A stretch of DNA of 23,869 nt from JBFLVQ01 sp040758525. Its GTDB lineage: Bacteria; Acidobacteriota; Blastocatellia; Chloracidobacteriales; JADJPF01. Shown one piece after another: positions 1-7,991 of this stretch (position 1 is its first letter; the number at the start of each line of letters is the position of its first letter). The stretch lies in contig JBFLVQ010000066.1 in the NCBI GenBank assembly GCA_040758525.1, positions 1 to 23,869 of the forward strand, given 5' to 3'. The notes under the pieces are model-generated. The model did no database searches and was not told where the DNA came from. It worked only from the letters and a program-made list of their open reading frames with translations. The translations under genes were made by a program, and so were the position numbers.

Positions 1-4
1 ATAG

Positions 5-33
5 TTGTCAATTATTCTGAAACTTATTACATT
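5..33 (+). promoter_or_regulatory. Candidate sigma70 promoter for the TolC-like gene
   Basis: TTGTCA (5-10), a 17-bp spacer and TACATT (28-33) resemble a sigma70 promoter. The predicted transcription start falls at about base 40, which is the A of the ATG, so the mRNA would be leaderless. This agrees with the absence of a Shine-Dalgarno sequence. A second box, TATAAT at 36-41, overlaps the start codon and could not serve this ATG. Confidence 0.35.
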
Positions 34-39
34 AGTATA

Positions 40-1449
40 ATGAACCTGATCGACCTTACCCGTGTATATGCGCTTGTGATGGCCATCTGCTCTCTAGCAA
101 CCTTTGCCTATGCACAAACCGCTAATCAACCATCACAAACAAGCAATTCCCAACTGAAAGACCGTGTGCAACAGCTCCCTCCAGTAGCTATCGATCTACC
201 CAAAGCCTCAGAATATCTGGATATGGCCAATGGCAGCAGCTTTGAGGAGTTATTTGCACGCACACTGACTAATAATAAAGAGATTGAGGCAGCCCGCCAA
301 GGTGTGGAACAAGCGCTAGGCCTATTACAACAGGCCGGGGCACGTCCTAATCCTGTGCTTGATGGAGATATTGAGTTTAATCGCCAAGAGGTAGGTGAAA
401 ATAGATTTAGTATAGGTATAGAGCAGACTTTTGAAATGGGCGGTAAACGTGACCGACGTATTAAGGTCGCGCGATTAGGTGTAGAGATTGCTGAACAGGT
501 ACTGGCAGATCGCCAGCGCCAACTACGAGGAGAGTTACGTAATGCTTTTGCAGAAGCGCTCGCTGCTGCATATACGCTGGCTGCTAACGAGCGATTAATG
601 GACTTTAACCGTGAGGCATTCCAGATCATTGATGTTCGATTTCGTGAAGGCGATGCTTCTGCATTAGAACGTAATCTTGCCCTCGTTGAAATAAACCTGC
701 TCTCTTCCCAACGTCTCAATCTATATTCACGACTTGTTACGTCAATATTGAGATTGAAGCAACTCGCCGGTCTGTCTATGGATGAGCCACTACGTCTGCG
801 TGGCGATCTTAATGTTGCTACACTCGAACTAAGCTACACGGGCGCACGCTTAGCTGCTTTCAACACCCGCCCAGATCTAAAAGCCGCACAACTCGCTGTA
901 GATCAAGCTGAGGCCAATATTGAACTAGCTAAAGCTGCTGCAACTCCCAACATTAAAGGCAGCATCAGTTTTATACGCGAAAGAGAGAGGTTTGATCTAT
1001 TTGGATTTAAAGATAGTGGTATGCGCTCACCAATTACTGATACTGATCAGTCAATAGAATTCAAAATATCTGTACCGCTGCCTCTCTTTGATCGCAATCG
1101 TGGCAATCTACGCGCTGCACTTGCGGCACGTGCAGAAGCTGTTGCACGGCAAGCAACACTTGAACGCGCTATTGAACAGGAGATTGCTAATATTTATCTA
1201 CGCTATGAGACTATTCAGCGTACACGTGAGCTATTCCAGTTTGGTATCCTGCCTCAGAGTGAAGTGAATCTACAAATAATCCGCGAGGCATATAATTTAG
1301 GTCAGGTAAACTTCACCGATGTGATTGCTCAGCAACGAAGGCTTATTGAAGCTCAAGTAAATTCCGCTAACGCGGCACTGGAATATTATCGCGTTCTTGC
1401 CGATCTAGAAAAAGCTATCGGAATGCCGATTCTAAAAGATCAAAAATGA
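40..1449 (+). CDS. TolC/CzcC-family outer membrane efflux protein
   Basis: This 469-aa protein is the outer-membrane channel of a tripartite efflux system (OEP family, nearest to the CzcC/CusC metal-efflux type). A hydrophobic N-terminus ending in AYA-Q (about residue 26) is a plausible Sec signal peptide. Two long helical OEP repeats follow (about 65-255 and 265-460), with family features such as the GIEQTFEMGGKR stretch in the first and the VPLPLFDRNRGN turn in the second. It shares a 4-base ATGA overlap with the next gene, so the two are probably translationally coupled. The reading frame is open from base 1, so a start outside the window cannot be excluded; the ATG at 40 is preferred because it gives a signal peptide. 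The RND and adaptor partners are not in the window, so the substrate is unknown. Confidence 0.85.
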   Translation: MNLIDLTRVYALVMAICSLATFAYAQTANQPSQTSNSQLKDRVQQLPPVAIDLPKASEYLDMANGSSFEELFARTLTNNKEIEAARQGVEQALGLLQQAGARPNPVLDGDIEFNRQEVGENRFSIGIEQTFEMGGKRDRRIKVARLGVEIAEQVLADRQRQLRGELRNAFAEALAAAYTLAANERLMDFNREAFQIIDVRFREGDASALERNLALVEINLLSSQRLNLYSRLVTSILRLKQLAGLSMDEPLRLRGDLNVATLELSYTGARLAAFNTRPDLKAAQLAVDQAEANIELAKAAATPNIKGSISFIRERERFDLFGFKDSGMRSPITDTDQSIEFKISVPLPLFDRNRGNLRAALAARAEAVARQATLERAIEQEIANIYLRYETIQRTRELFQFGILPQSEVNLQIIREAYNLGQVNFTDVIAQQRRLIEAQVNSANAALEYYRVLADLEKAIGMPILKDQK

Positions 1450-2153
1450 GGTACCAACATTTTATGAAATTATTAGGAATTAAACTCTCAGCTCTACTAT
1501 TACTAACCATAGGCCTACTCTTTGCTGCTGCCTGCGATAAACCGGCACCACCCAACCAACCTGCACAACCAAGCGAATCAACACAACCTGTACAACCGAC
1601 CCAGCCTAATAACAACACGACTACACCAGCCAATGAGACGCATGGCAATGTCACAGAGAAGACCGATGCCCCCGTGACAGTAAAAGCCGCCTTTCCTGAA
1701 GCACAATCCTTTACACTTGAACATCGTGCTCTCTCTGGAGAGATGATCGCTGCTATTGAGAAGGAGGCACAAACAAAAGTACCTGCACGGGAACGTGACT
1801 TCCATGCCTATTTGGCGCGTAAAACTGAGCCTGGTAAACCGACTCAGATTCTTGGTGCCGCAGCGATCTTAAATGTTGATGGTGTAGCTAGCCCTATTGA
1901 GGTTATGGTTGCTGTTGATTCTGATATCAATATCAAAAAAGTCGCTTTTGTCAAAGGCGATACAAAAGGCGAAATAGCTTCTGAAGAATTTCTCAAACAG
2001 TTTGTTGGTAAAGGCCATCACGACAAAATAAAAGTTGGCGAAGATATTAATTTCACTGGTAAAGATAAGACTAGTGCGGCAGCAGTGGCCGAAACTGTAC
2101 GACGCGCCGAACAGACGCTTACACAGCTTTACGGTAAAGCACATTCGCATTGA
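1446..2153 (+). CDS. Lipoprotein with FMN_bind-like domain
   Basis: This 235-aa protein starts inside the stop of the TolC-like gene. An alternative start is the ATG at 1464 (MKLLGIKL). The hydrophobic leader ends in AAAC, an acceptable lipobox, and is followed by a Pro/Gln/Thr/Asn-rich linker (about 33-75) typical of lipoproteins. The C-terminal region (about 120-230) resembles the FMN_bind fold of RnfG/NqrG/NosR-type proteins: a beta-rich stretch, then TGKDKTSAAAVAETVRRA, where those families have SGATxTSxAVxxxV. The threonine that carries covalent FMN appears to be missing. The family assignment is from motif resemblance only. The overlap suggests joint expression with the efflux protein. 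The function is unknown; a redox or metal-linked accessory role at the membrane is possible. Confidence 0.55.
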   Translation: MRYQHFMKLLGIKLSALLLLTIGLLFAAACDKPAPPNQPAQPSESTQPVQPTQPNNNTTTPANETHGNVTEKTDAPVTVKAAFPEAQSFTLEHRALSGEMIAAIEKEAQTKVPARERDFHAYLARKTEPGKPTQILGAAAILNVDGVASPIEVMVAVDSDINIKKVAFVKGDTKGEIASEEFLKQFVGKGHHDKIKVGEDINFTGKDKTSAAAVAETVRRAEQTLTQLYGKAHSH

Positions 2154-2177
2154 ACTCTAAGCAATAATTATATTGAT

Positions 2178-2206
2178 AGGCGAAGAGAGACTTCTCGACG
2201 CCTTTT
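2178..2206 (+). terminator. Rho-independent terminator after the lipoprotein gene
   Basis: The AGGCG / CGCCT stem (2178-2182 with 2199-2203) is extended by GAGA/TCTC across a small internal loop, has a 4-base loop, and ends in TTTT and an AT-rich stretch. It lies 24 bases past the stop codon. Confidence 0.6.
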
Positions 2207-2240
2207 ATAAACTTTACTATTGCCTTACTGGTCACTCTGC

Positions 2241-2283
2241 GTATATCTTATCCCTAACTCAGCTAAATGGCTGTATATCTTAT
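2241..2283 (+). repeat. 11-bp direct repeat GTATATCTTAT in the gap before the protease gene
   Basis: GTATATCTTAT occurs at 2241-2251 and again at 2273-2283, 32 bp apart (about three helical turns). The same gap (2154-2448) holds a second direct pair, TCTCACTAT at 2371-2379 and 2421-2429. I see no convincing gene in this gap; a 62-codon frame there has no ribosome binding site. The repeats could be binding sites controlling the downstream protease gene or simply chance. Confidence 0.4.
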
Positions 2284-2448
2284 ACACAATGGCGAGCCGG
2301 CATAATGTCTTTATCAAAAAAACGGTTTCCTCATATCATCTCGCCTAGTGGTAATACTTAAACCTAACTTTCTCACTATCGTTCCAGGGGTTAATGGCAA
2401 CTATTTGCCTTCGTAAAAACTCTCACTATTAAAAATTATGGAGGAATC

Positions 2449-5049
2449 ATGCAGAGGGTAACCGCGGCATTAACGGCTATGTTATTTCTTTTGGGGGTAG
2501 GTTGGCTTTTTTCTATTGAACCTACCACGCGAGCTTACCAGGGAAAAATTATTAGAGGCGATGGTCCCGCAGTTGAAGATCAATTAATTGTGCGAATGAA
2601 TCCGGTTGCTAGTCCGGTAGATCGAGCGCAGGCATTAACAAATGCAGGGGTACGGGTGATAAGAGATTTCTCTGCAATTGTACCTGGTCTATTACAAGTG
2701 GAATTACCCAAAGGTGAACTACCTGATACAGCTATTGAAGTACTGGACGCACATCCAGCAGTTCAATATGTGGAGCGAAATCAGATCTACTCGATCAATG
2801 CGACTCCCAATGATCCTAACTTCTCTTCGCTTTATGGATTGAACAATACCGGTCAGACCGGCGGTGTGTCGGATGCTGATATTGATGCGCCAGAGGCCTG
2901 GAACACCACGGTTGGCAGCGATGATGTCGTAGTGGGAGTGGTTGATACTGGTATTGATTACAACCATCAAGATTTGCAAGCCAATATGTGGGTAAATACT
3001 GGTGAAATACCCGGCAATGGTGTAGACGATGATGCTAACGGCTACATTGATGATATATATGGTTGGAACGCAATTGCCAATAATGGTAACCCCTTCGATG
3101 ACAATAATCACGGTACGCATGTTTCTGGCACGATTGGCGCACGTGGTAATAATGGCGTAGGTGTAGTGGGAGTAAATTGGAAAGTGAAACTGATGGCACT
3201 CAAGTTCCTTGGCGCTAATGGCTCAGGCTCGACCGCTGATGCTATTGAGTGCATCAACTATGCTGTGACAATGCGTAACAAAGGTACTAATATACGCGTG
3301 CTTTCCAATAGTTGGGGAGGCGGTGGCTTCTCACAGTCACTACTTGATGCAATCAATGCTGCCAATAGTGTTGGTCTACTCTTTGTCGCCGCCGCTGGCA
3401 ACAGTAGTTCAAACAATGACAGTATTCCAAACTATCCATCAAACTATAATGCTCCCAATGTTGTTGCAGTAGCTTCTACTACTAGTACTGATGCCCTCTC
3501 TCCTTTCTCCAGCTTTGGTGCCACCACAGTAGACTTGGGCGCGCCTGGTTCTTTAATTCGCTCGACCACACCCAATAACACCTATTCGACCTTTAGCGGC
3601 ACATCTATGGCAACGCCGCATGTAGCTGGTGTGGCCGCACTATTACTCTCCATCAATTCTACTTTAACAGTAGCCGAAATGAAGAATGCCTTGTTACAAG
3701 GAACTGATCCTAAACCTTCATTGACAGGTAAATGTGTCTCAGGTGGGCGCCTTAATGCTGCTAAAGCAGTGATGCTGATTGGGTCTGCGCAACCCGATTT
3801 CACAATGTCAGCAAATCCTGCCAACCGGACCATTAATCAAGGACAAGCTACTGACTATACGATCAGCACAACACCACTAGCCGGTTTTACTGGCGCGATT
3901 ACAATGAATGTGACTAGCTCTCCAGCTATGAGTGGGGCAACCTTCAGTTTTAGTCCTAATCCAGTCAATGTTGGTGATAATGTAACACTGATAGTAACAA
4001 CTGCCGTTAGCACTGCGGTTGGTACTTATACACTTGCGATTAGAGGCACCAACGGCACTAAACAACGTCTTATTGAAATAAGTCTGACAATATTCCCACA
4101 GGGTACCACAACCTCAACCTTTGACAATAACTCTGTAACGCCGATTCCTGATAACAACTCGACTGGCATTATCAGTGTTATTGATGTCTCGCCTGGTCAA
4201 AAAATTCTTAGCCTAAATGTAACTGTAGATGTAACCCATCCCTACATAGGCGACCTGATAATATCGCTTATTGCCCCAACCGGTTCGTCTGTGGTATTGC
4301 ACAATCGCCAAGGCGGCTCTAGCGATGACCTTCACCAAACATTTGAGTTGAGTACCTTTAATAATCAGAACTCAGCAGGACAATGGAAGCTTAAGGTTAC
4401 TGATGTGGGTCCCGATGACATTGGTACGCTTGACCATTGGAGACTGGCAATTACTGGTACACCTATTTCTAGCAACAATGTGCCAACCGTGAATATCACT
4501 TCACCAGCCAGCAATCTTACCTTTGTTCAAGGCACAACAATCAATTTTGCTGGCAATGCCTCCGATATTGAGGATGGTAACCTAACCGCGAATCTAGTCT
4601 GGACCTCCTCGCTCAATGGCCAAATTGGCACTGGTGGTTCGTTCAGTAAAAACAATCTCAGTGTTGGCACACATACAATTACAGCTAAAGCAACAGATAG
4701 CGGAAGCGCAATAGGACAGAAATCGATTACCCTTACTATTGCGGGCGCCTCTGCAACAGTAACGGTAACAAGTATCACGCCCAATACTACCGCAGTGGGT
4801 AGAGTAGCAAGCATTACTATTACCGGTAGTGGCTTTGCACCTGGCGCAACCGTGCTCTTCTCAGGCAACAATGGCACCAATGCACCACCGCGTGCCTCTA
4901 GTATTGTAGTAGTTAACTCGACCAAGATTACTGCTGTCGTCACACCGGCACGCACTCAATCTGCAGCCAGACTTTTCTGGGATGTCACAGTAAGGAACCC
5001 AAATGGTTCAACAGGCAAGTTGGCTAATGGGTTCTCGACAACACAATAA
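2449..5049 (+). CDS. Secreted subtilisin-like (S8) serine protease with P-domain and Ig-like repeats
   Basis: This 866-aa exported endopeptidase has a GGAGG Shine-Dalgarno sequence 6 bases before the ATG. Order of parts: signal segment (about 1-30); fervidolysin/I9-like propeptide (about 40-115, ending AVQYVERNQIY); S8 catalytic domain (about 130-440) with Asp166 in VDTGID, His221 in NHGTH, the oxyanion Asn318 in AAGN and Ser386 in GTSMATPHVAG; an Ig-like domain (about 447-550); a proprotein-convertase P-domain (about 556-669, ending GTLDHWRLAITG); a second Ig-like domain (about 680-765); and a C-terminal IPT/TIG-like domain (about 770-866). All catalytic residues are present. It is probably auto-processed and acts outside the cell. 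It stands alone, with its own terminator. A secretion-system sorting tail is not recognisable. Confidence 0.95.
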   Translation: MQRVTAALTAMLFLLGVGWLFSIEPTTRAYQGKIIRGDGPAVEDQLIVRMNPVASPVDRAQALTNAGVRVIRDFSAIVPGLLQVELPKGELPDTAIEVLDAHPAVQYVERNQIYSINATPNDPNFSSLYGLNNTGQTGGVSDADIDAPEAWNTTVGSDDVVVGVVDTGIDYNHQDLQANMWVNTGEIPGNGVDDDANGYIDDIYGWNAIANNGNPFDDNNHGTHVSGTIGARGNNGVGVVGVNWKVKLMALKFLGANGSGSTADAIECINYAVTMRNKGTNIRVLSNSWGGGGFSQSLLDAINAANSVGLLFVAAAGNSSSNNDSIPNYPSNYNAPNVVAVASTTSTDALSPFSSFGATTVDLGAPGSLIRSTTPNNTYSTFSGTSMATPHVAGVAALLLSINSTLTVAEMKNALLQGTDPKPSLTGKCVSGGRLNAAKAVMLIGSAQPDFTMSANPANRTINQGQATDYTISTTPLAGFTGAITMNVTSSPAMSGATFSFSPNPVNVGDNVTLIVTTAVSTAVGTYTLAIRGTNGTKQRLIEISLTIFPQGTTTSTFDNNSVTPIPDNNSTGIISVIDVSPGQKILSLNVTVDVTHPYIGDLIISLIAPTGSSVVLHNRQGGSSDDLHQTFELSTFNNQNSAGQWKLKVTDVGPDDIGTLDHWRLAITGTPISSNNVPTVNITSPASNLTFVQGTTINFAGNASDIEDGNLTANLVWTSSLNGQIGTGGSFSKNNLSVGTHTITAKATDSGSAIGQKSITLTIAGASATVTVTSITPNTTAVGRVASITITGSGFAPGATVLFSGNNGTNAPPRASSIVVVNSTKITAVVTPARTQSAARLFWDVTVRNPNGSTGKLANGFSTTQ

Positions 5050-5073
5050 CTATGCTCATCCGCAGCAATGTTA

Positions 5074-5105
5074 AGCGGCCTGATGCTATTTCAGGCCGCT
5101 TTTTT
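5074..5105 (+). terminator. Strong Rho-independent terminator after the protease gene
   Basis: A perfect 10-bp stem, AGCGGCCTGA / TCAGGCCGCT (5074-5083 with 5091-5100), a 7-base loop and a run of T's. The T-run overlaps the stop codon of the convergent glycosyltransferase gene. It is oriented for + strand transcripts; the reverse side has only a weak T tract. Confidence 0.9.
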
Positions 5106-6279
5106 ATTTCTCTGTTGGTTGTAAAAGCTTGTTGAGGACTACTTGTAATACATCTTCTACTTCAATGGTATTAAGGCAGTCGTGATGTGTACAAGCCTGT
5201 ACCTGTGCATCACCAGCAAGTCGAAAGCAGGGACTGCAAGAGAGATCTTTTCTGATCATTGTATGTATAGAGCCTAAGGGAGCAGTACGTCGGTAATCGG
5301 TAGGTCCGTAGATAGCTACTACTGGTGTATGTGTAGCTACGGCAACATGCATCAGTCCACTGTCATTACATATTACTAATGCGCAACGCTTGATCAGCGC
5401 AGCCGCCTGTTTTAGCGTGGTATGTTTTGCTGAGATTATGATCTTCTCACTAATACCATCGACCCATTGACGTATCATCTCTTCTTCATTGGCAGATCCC
5501 AGCATCAAAAACCAAGCCTCTGGTAGTTGTCTAGTTAAATGTTCAATAAGTGTGCGATAACGCGCTGGTGACCATTGCTTCCAACGCATGTTGAGTGAAG
5601 TGCCCATCTGTACACCAATAACTATGCGGCCCGGTGGTACTCTCGCATTAGTGAGAAAATCTTCTGCAAAACGCTCATCCTCTTTATCAATGTGAATGAA
5701 TGGCAGCGTAGTAAGTAGGGATTCTGGCACACCCAGTTTGCGTGCCAGATCAAGATATCGGTCTACTTCATGTTGAGCCTCTTGCATTGTAACTGGTACG
5801 TTATAAATAAAACCGTATCGGTCACGCCAGCCTGAGCTACGTATATGACCTACACGATAACGAGCACCACTAAAACTTACCATCATTGCAAGGAAATATG
5901 AGTTACTATGGAATTCGTTGATAAGCATGTCATATTTGGCATGGCGTACCATAAAGATATGCTTCAACCAATAGCGCCAACCGCCTCGGCTCGATATATC
6001 AAAGATATTAGTGAAATAGCCAGTCCCCGCCAGTACATCTTCACAACCTGTGTGATTGCCTACCTGTAGATCTATCTGTGCATCAGGAAAATATTCTCTT
6101 AGCGCGGCGATTGTAGGTGTGTAAAGAATAAAATTGCCAATCCCATGATAAGCACAGATCAGGATCTTTTTGATCTCTTCTTGTCTAGGTGTCGCAGTAG
6201 GTCTACCAAGTAATAAGAAGTTATAGATCCGTAGTGATTTTTCGATGGCATGCTCAAGCCAATATTGGAAGTCTCGCAT
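5104..6279 (-). CDS. Glycosyltransferase family 9 (heptosyltransferase-like)
   Basis: This 391-aa cytosolic or membrane-associated enzyme is of the ADP-heptose:LPS heptosyltransferase superfamily (GT9). The N-terminal Rossmann domain begins near residue 37 with KKILICAYHGIGNFILYTP, the GT9 opening motif, here HGIGN where many members have xGLGD. The C-terminal donor-binding half contains the WSPARYRTLIEHL segment, CNDSGLMHVAVATHTPVVAIYGPTD, and a family-typical cysteine cluster (SCSPCF ... CTHHDC). GT9 enzymes move sugars onto lipid-linked glycans such as LPS core; the donor here cannot be read from sequence. The ATG has no Shine-Dalgarno sequence. It lies 62 bases downstream of the phosphohydrolase gene on the same strand, separated by a hairpin. 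Confidence 0.85.
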   Translation of the reverse strand: MRDFQYWLEHAIEKSLRIYNFLLLGRPTATPRQEEIKKILICAYHGIGNFILYTPTIAALREYFPDAQIDLQVGNHTGCEDVLAGTGYFTNIFDISSRGGWRYWLKHIFMVRHAKYDMLINEFHSNSYFLAMMVSFSGARYRVGHIRSSGWRDRYGFIYNVPVTMQEAQHEVDRYLDLARKLGVPESLLTTLPFIHIDKEDERFAEDFLTNARVPPGRIVIGVQMGTSLNMRWKQWSPARYRTLIEHLTRQLPEAWFLMLGSANEEEMIRQWVDGISEKIIISAKHTTLKQAAALIKRCALVICNDSGLMHVAVATHTPVVAIYGPTDYRRTAPLGSIHTMIRKDLSCSPCFRLAGDAQVQACTHHDCLNTIEVEDVLQVVLNKLLQPTEK

Positions 6280-6297
6280 GAAAAAATCTTAGCACGT

Positions 6298-6334
6298 GAC
6301 GAAGCAGGCAGGATATTCCCTTGCCTGCTTTGTC
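6298..6334 (-). terminator. Hairpin between the phosphohydrolase and glycosyltransferase genes
   Basis: A 13-bp stem (6298-6310 with 6322-6334, one G-T pair) and an 11-base loop lie 7 bases past the phosphohydrolase stop codon. The T-run on the minus strand is not adjacent but about 14 bases further on, just before the next ATG. It may be a weak terminator or an mRNA-stabilising/processing hairpin within an operon. Confidence 0.45.
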
Positions 6335-6341
6335 AAAAATA

Positions 6342-7721
6342 CTACTCAATTACTTTGCCTTCCATATCAGCCGGGATCGGTTGATCCAACTGTTTTAAGA
6401 TCGTAGGAGCAACATCCTTAATATCTAGATCGGTCCGCGGCAGACTGGTAGTACGACCAGGCGAGCGCATGATAAAGATACCATGCCAATCATGATTGGC
6501 ATCATCGGGGCCCGTGTCATTCTCTAAGGTATAGATATCATTCAAGCCAATCGAACCGACTGAACGCCAGTTGAGATCATCGAAGTAGACGAATAGATCT
6601 GGCGGAATATTACGACATTCAGGATAGACATCTTCAGGACGCACTACCTTAGTCTGCATTGGGCGACCTTCATGATTGGGCAATCTTTGCAACTTCTCGA
6701 TCAGTTCGCTACGTAGCGCCTCATACTCAGTACCGGCTGCCACCACACCCTGTGGCTCACGCCCTTTTACATTGATCATTAGACGTGCATAGTAACCGCC
6801 TGAACCCCAGGCACGTGTCTGCTCCCAATCGACTTCACACTTCTCAATAGGCGCGGGAGTCTCTGGCATACGTTTAAGAGTAAGATAGCCTTCGCGCATT
6901 AACCATTCATTAATACATATTCCTCCATCCATTTTGCGTGCGCCATGATCAGAGACAACTAGTACTGTCGTGTCAGCATCAGCAAACTTAAGCAATTCAC
7001 CAATCTTCTCATCACAGAAACGATAGTATCTTCTAATCGCATCCTGGTAAGGGTTACCTGGCTCATGCTTGAGGTGGGCAGTATCCATATATTTCCAGAA
7101 GCCATGATGTATTCTATCTGTGCCCATCTCGACCATCATAAAGAAATCCCATTCCTTGGTCTGTAAGCAGTGTCGCGCCAGCCGGAAGCGTTTATCTGTC
7201 ATTGCAAAGATCTGATCGAGAATGCGATCTTTCTCATCTGTACGGAAATTGTCGCAATCAAGAATATAACCTTCTGTGACACGTTCTACCTCAGCTTTGA
7301 AATCTTTTGGATAGGTGTAGTCACTTTTTGTGCTGGGGGTAAGAAAACAGGAGACTAGATAACCATTGATTGGTTTAGGTGGATAGGTCTGGGGTATGCC
7401 AATGAGGATACATTTTTTATTAGCTTGGGAAAGGATATCCCATACAGTCGGCTCTGTGACCTGAGTAGAATTAGGGATAGACATCTTTGCATAAGAATAG
7501 TCAGCACGATTGCGTAGACCATAAAAACCTAAACGACCAGGGCTCTTGGAGGTTAGCATAGACATCCAAGCCGGCACGGTAATGGGTGGATCGGTGGAAC
7601 GTAACCTACCCCATACGCCCCCTTCTGCAAGCGCACGTAGGTTTGGTAACTCGTCACGCCACTGCTCAAAGACCAGTTGTGGCGCAGCGCAATCCAACCC
7701 AATCACAATAACTCTCTTCAT
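6342..7721 (-). CDS. Alkaline-phosphatase-superfamily phosphohydrolase/phosphodiesterase (COG3379-like)
   Basis: This 459-aa protein is a type I phosphodiesterase/nucleotide pyrophosphatase-like enzyme. The start at 7721 (MKRVIVIGLD) is chosen for its AAGGAG 8 bases upstream; a longer frame reaching 7766 would begin inside the neighbouring repeat element. Metal and nucleophile motifs are intact: Asp10 in VIGLDCAAP, Thr48 in DPPITVPAW (expected nucleophile), VVSDHGARKMDGG in the middle, and NHDWHGIF near the C-terminus. There is no signal peptide, so it acts in the cytoplasm. Members of this group are often annotated as predicted phosphohydrolases/phosphomutases. The neighbouring GT9 gene hints at work on a glycan or lipid phosphate, which is inference. 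Confidence 0.8.
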   Translation of the reverse strand: MKRVIVIGLDCAAPQLVFEQWRDELPNLRALAEGGVWGRLRSTDPPITVPAWMSMLTSKSPGRLGFYGLRNRADYSYAKMSIPNSTQVTEPTVWDILSQANKKCILIGIPQTYPPKPINGYLVSCFLTPSTKSDYTYPKDFKAEVERVTEGYILDCDNFRTDEKDRILDQIFAMTDKRFRLARHCLQTKEWDFFMMVEMGTDRIHHGFWKYMDTAHLKHEPGNPYQDAIRRYYRFCDEKIGELLKFADADTTVLVVSDHGARKMDGGICINEWLMREGYLTLKRMPETPAPIEKCEVDWEQTRAWGSGGYYARLMINVKGREPQGVVAAGTEYEALRSELIEKLQRLPNHEGRPMQTKVVRPEDVYPECRNIPPDLFVYFDDLNWRSVGSIGLNDIYTLENDTGPDDANHDWHGIFIMRSPGRTTSLPRTDLDIKDVAPTILKQLDQPIPADMEGKVIE

Positions 7722-7753
7722 CGATTCTGCTCCTTCATCCTTATTAAAAAACT

Positions 7754-7759
7754 TAGTTA
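7754..7759 (+). repeat. Candidate target-site duplication, left copy (TAGTTA)
   Basis: TAGTTA directly abuts the left end of the inverted-repeat element and is repeated at its right end. Six bases alone could match by chance. The position exactly at both ends is the evidence. Confidence 0.5.
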
Positions 7760-7932
7760 ACGTCAATTCGAGATAAGCCCGCAGGGCGAAAGATCTTTAG
7801 CTTGGCAAGTAATGCCAAGAATGGAATGAGATAACAAGCAGAGTCGTGAAACGACGACATAGTAAATTAATTACTTGCCAAGCTAAAGGTATTTCGCCCT
7901 GCGGGCTTTTAATTCTTATCTCGAACTGGCGT
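7760..7932. mobile_element. MITE-like non-autonomous element, 173 bp
   Basis: The left arm (7760-7813, 54 bp) and right arm (7870-7932, 63 bp) are inverted copies. Aligned with a single 9-base insertion in the right arm they match at 50 of 54 positions. The ends read ACGTCAATTCGAG and, on the other strand, ACGCCAGTTCGAG. Both arms carry GCCCGCAGGGCGAAA and CTTTAGCTTGGCAAGTAAT. The 56-bp centre has no coding capacity and contains a small GTCGT/ACGAC hairpin. TAGTTA flanks both ends. Length, long terminal inverted repeats, lack of a transposase and flanking direct repeats are those of a MITE; transcribed, the unit would fold into one long hairpin. It sits between two minus-strand genes and disrupts neither. 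The parent transposon is not identified. Confidence 0.75.
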
Positions 7933-7938
7933 TAGTTA
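7933..7938 (+). repeat. Candidate target-site duplication, right copy (TAGTTA)
   Basis: This second copy of TAGTTA begins at the base after the last base of the right inverted repeat, matching the left copy at 7754-7759. Confidence 0.5.
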
Positions 7939-7991
7939 TTATTTAACTATTTAACCGTGTGGGGAAAGTTTGGTTTGCGGAATGTCGCCGT

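Noticed and set aside
126..719. 197-codon antisense frame within the TolC-like gene
   Set aside because: The + strand product is a clear OEP-family protein; the antisense product is Ser/Arg-rich with no recognisable feature.
2173..2361. Possible 62-aa small gene in the gap before the protease
   Set aside because: It begins inside the terminator hairpin, at a non-ATG codon with no ribosome site, and the product resembles no known protein.
4527..4955. 142-codon open frame on the minus strand within the protease gene
   Set aside because: It lies antisense to well-defined Ig-like and TIG domains, has no ribosome site, and its Val/Pro/Leu-rich composition is typical of an antisense shadow.
6298..6334. 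Hairpin considered as a certain terminator of the phosphohydrolase gene
   Set aside because: The T-run is displaced by about 14 bases and abuts the next gene's ATG, so it is kept only as a low-confidence hairpin.
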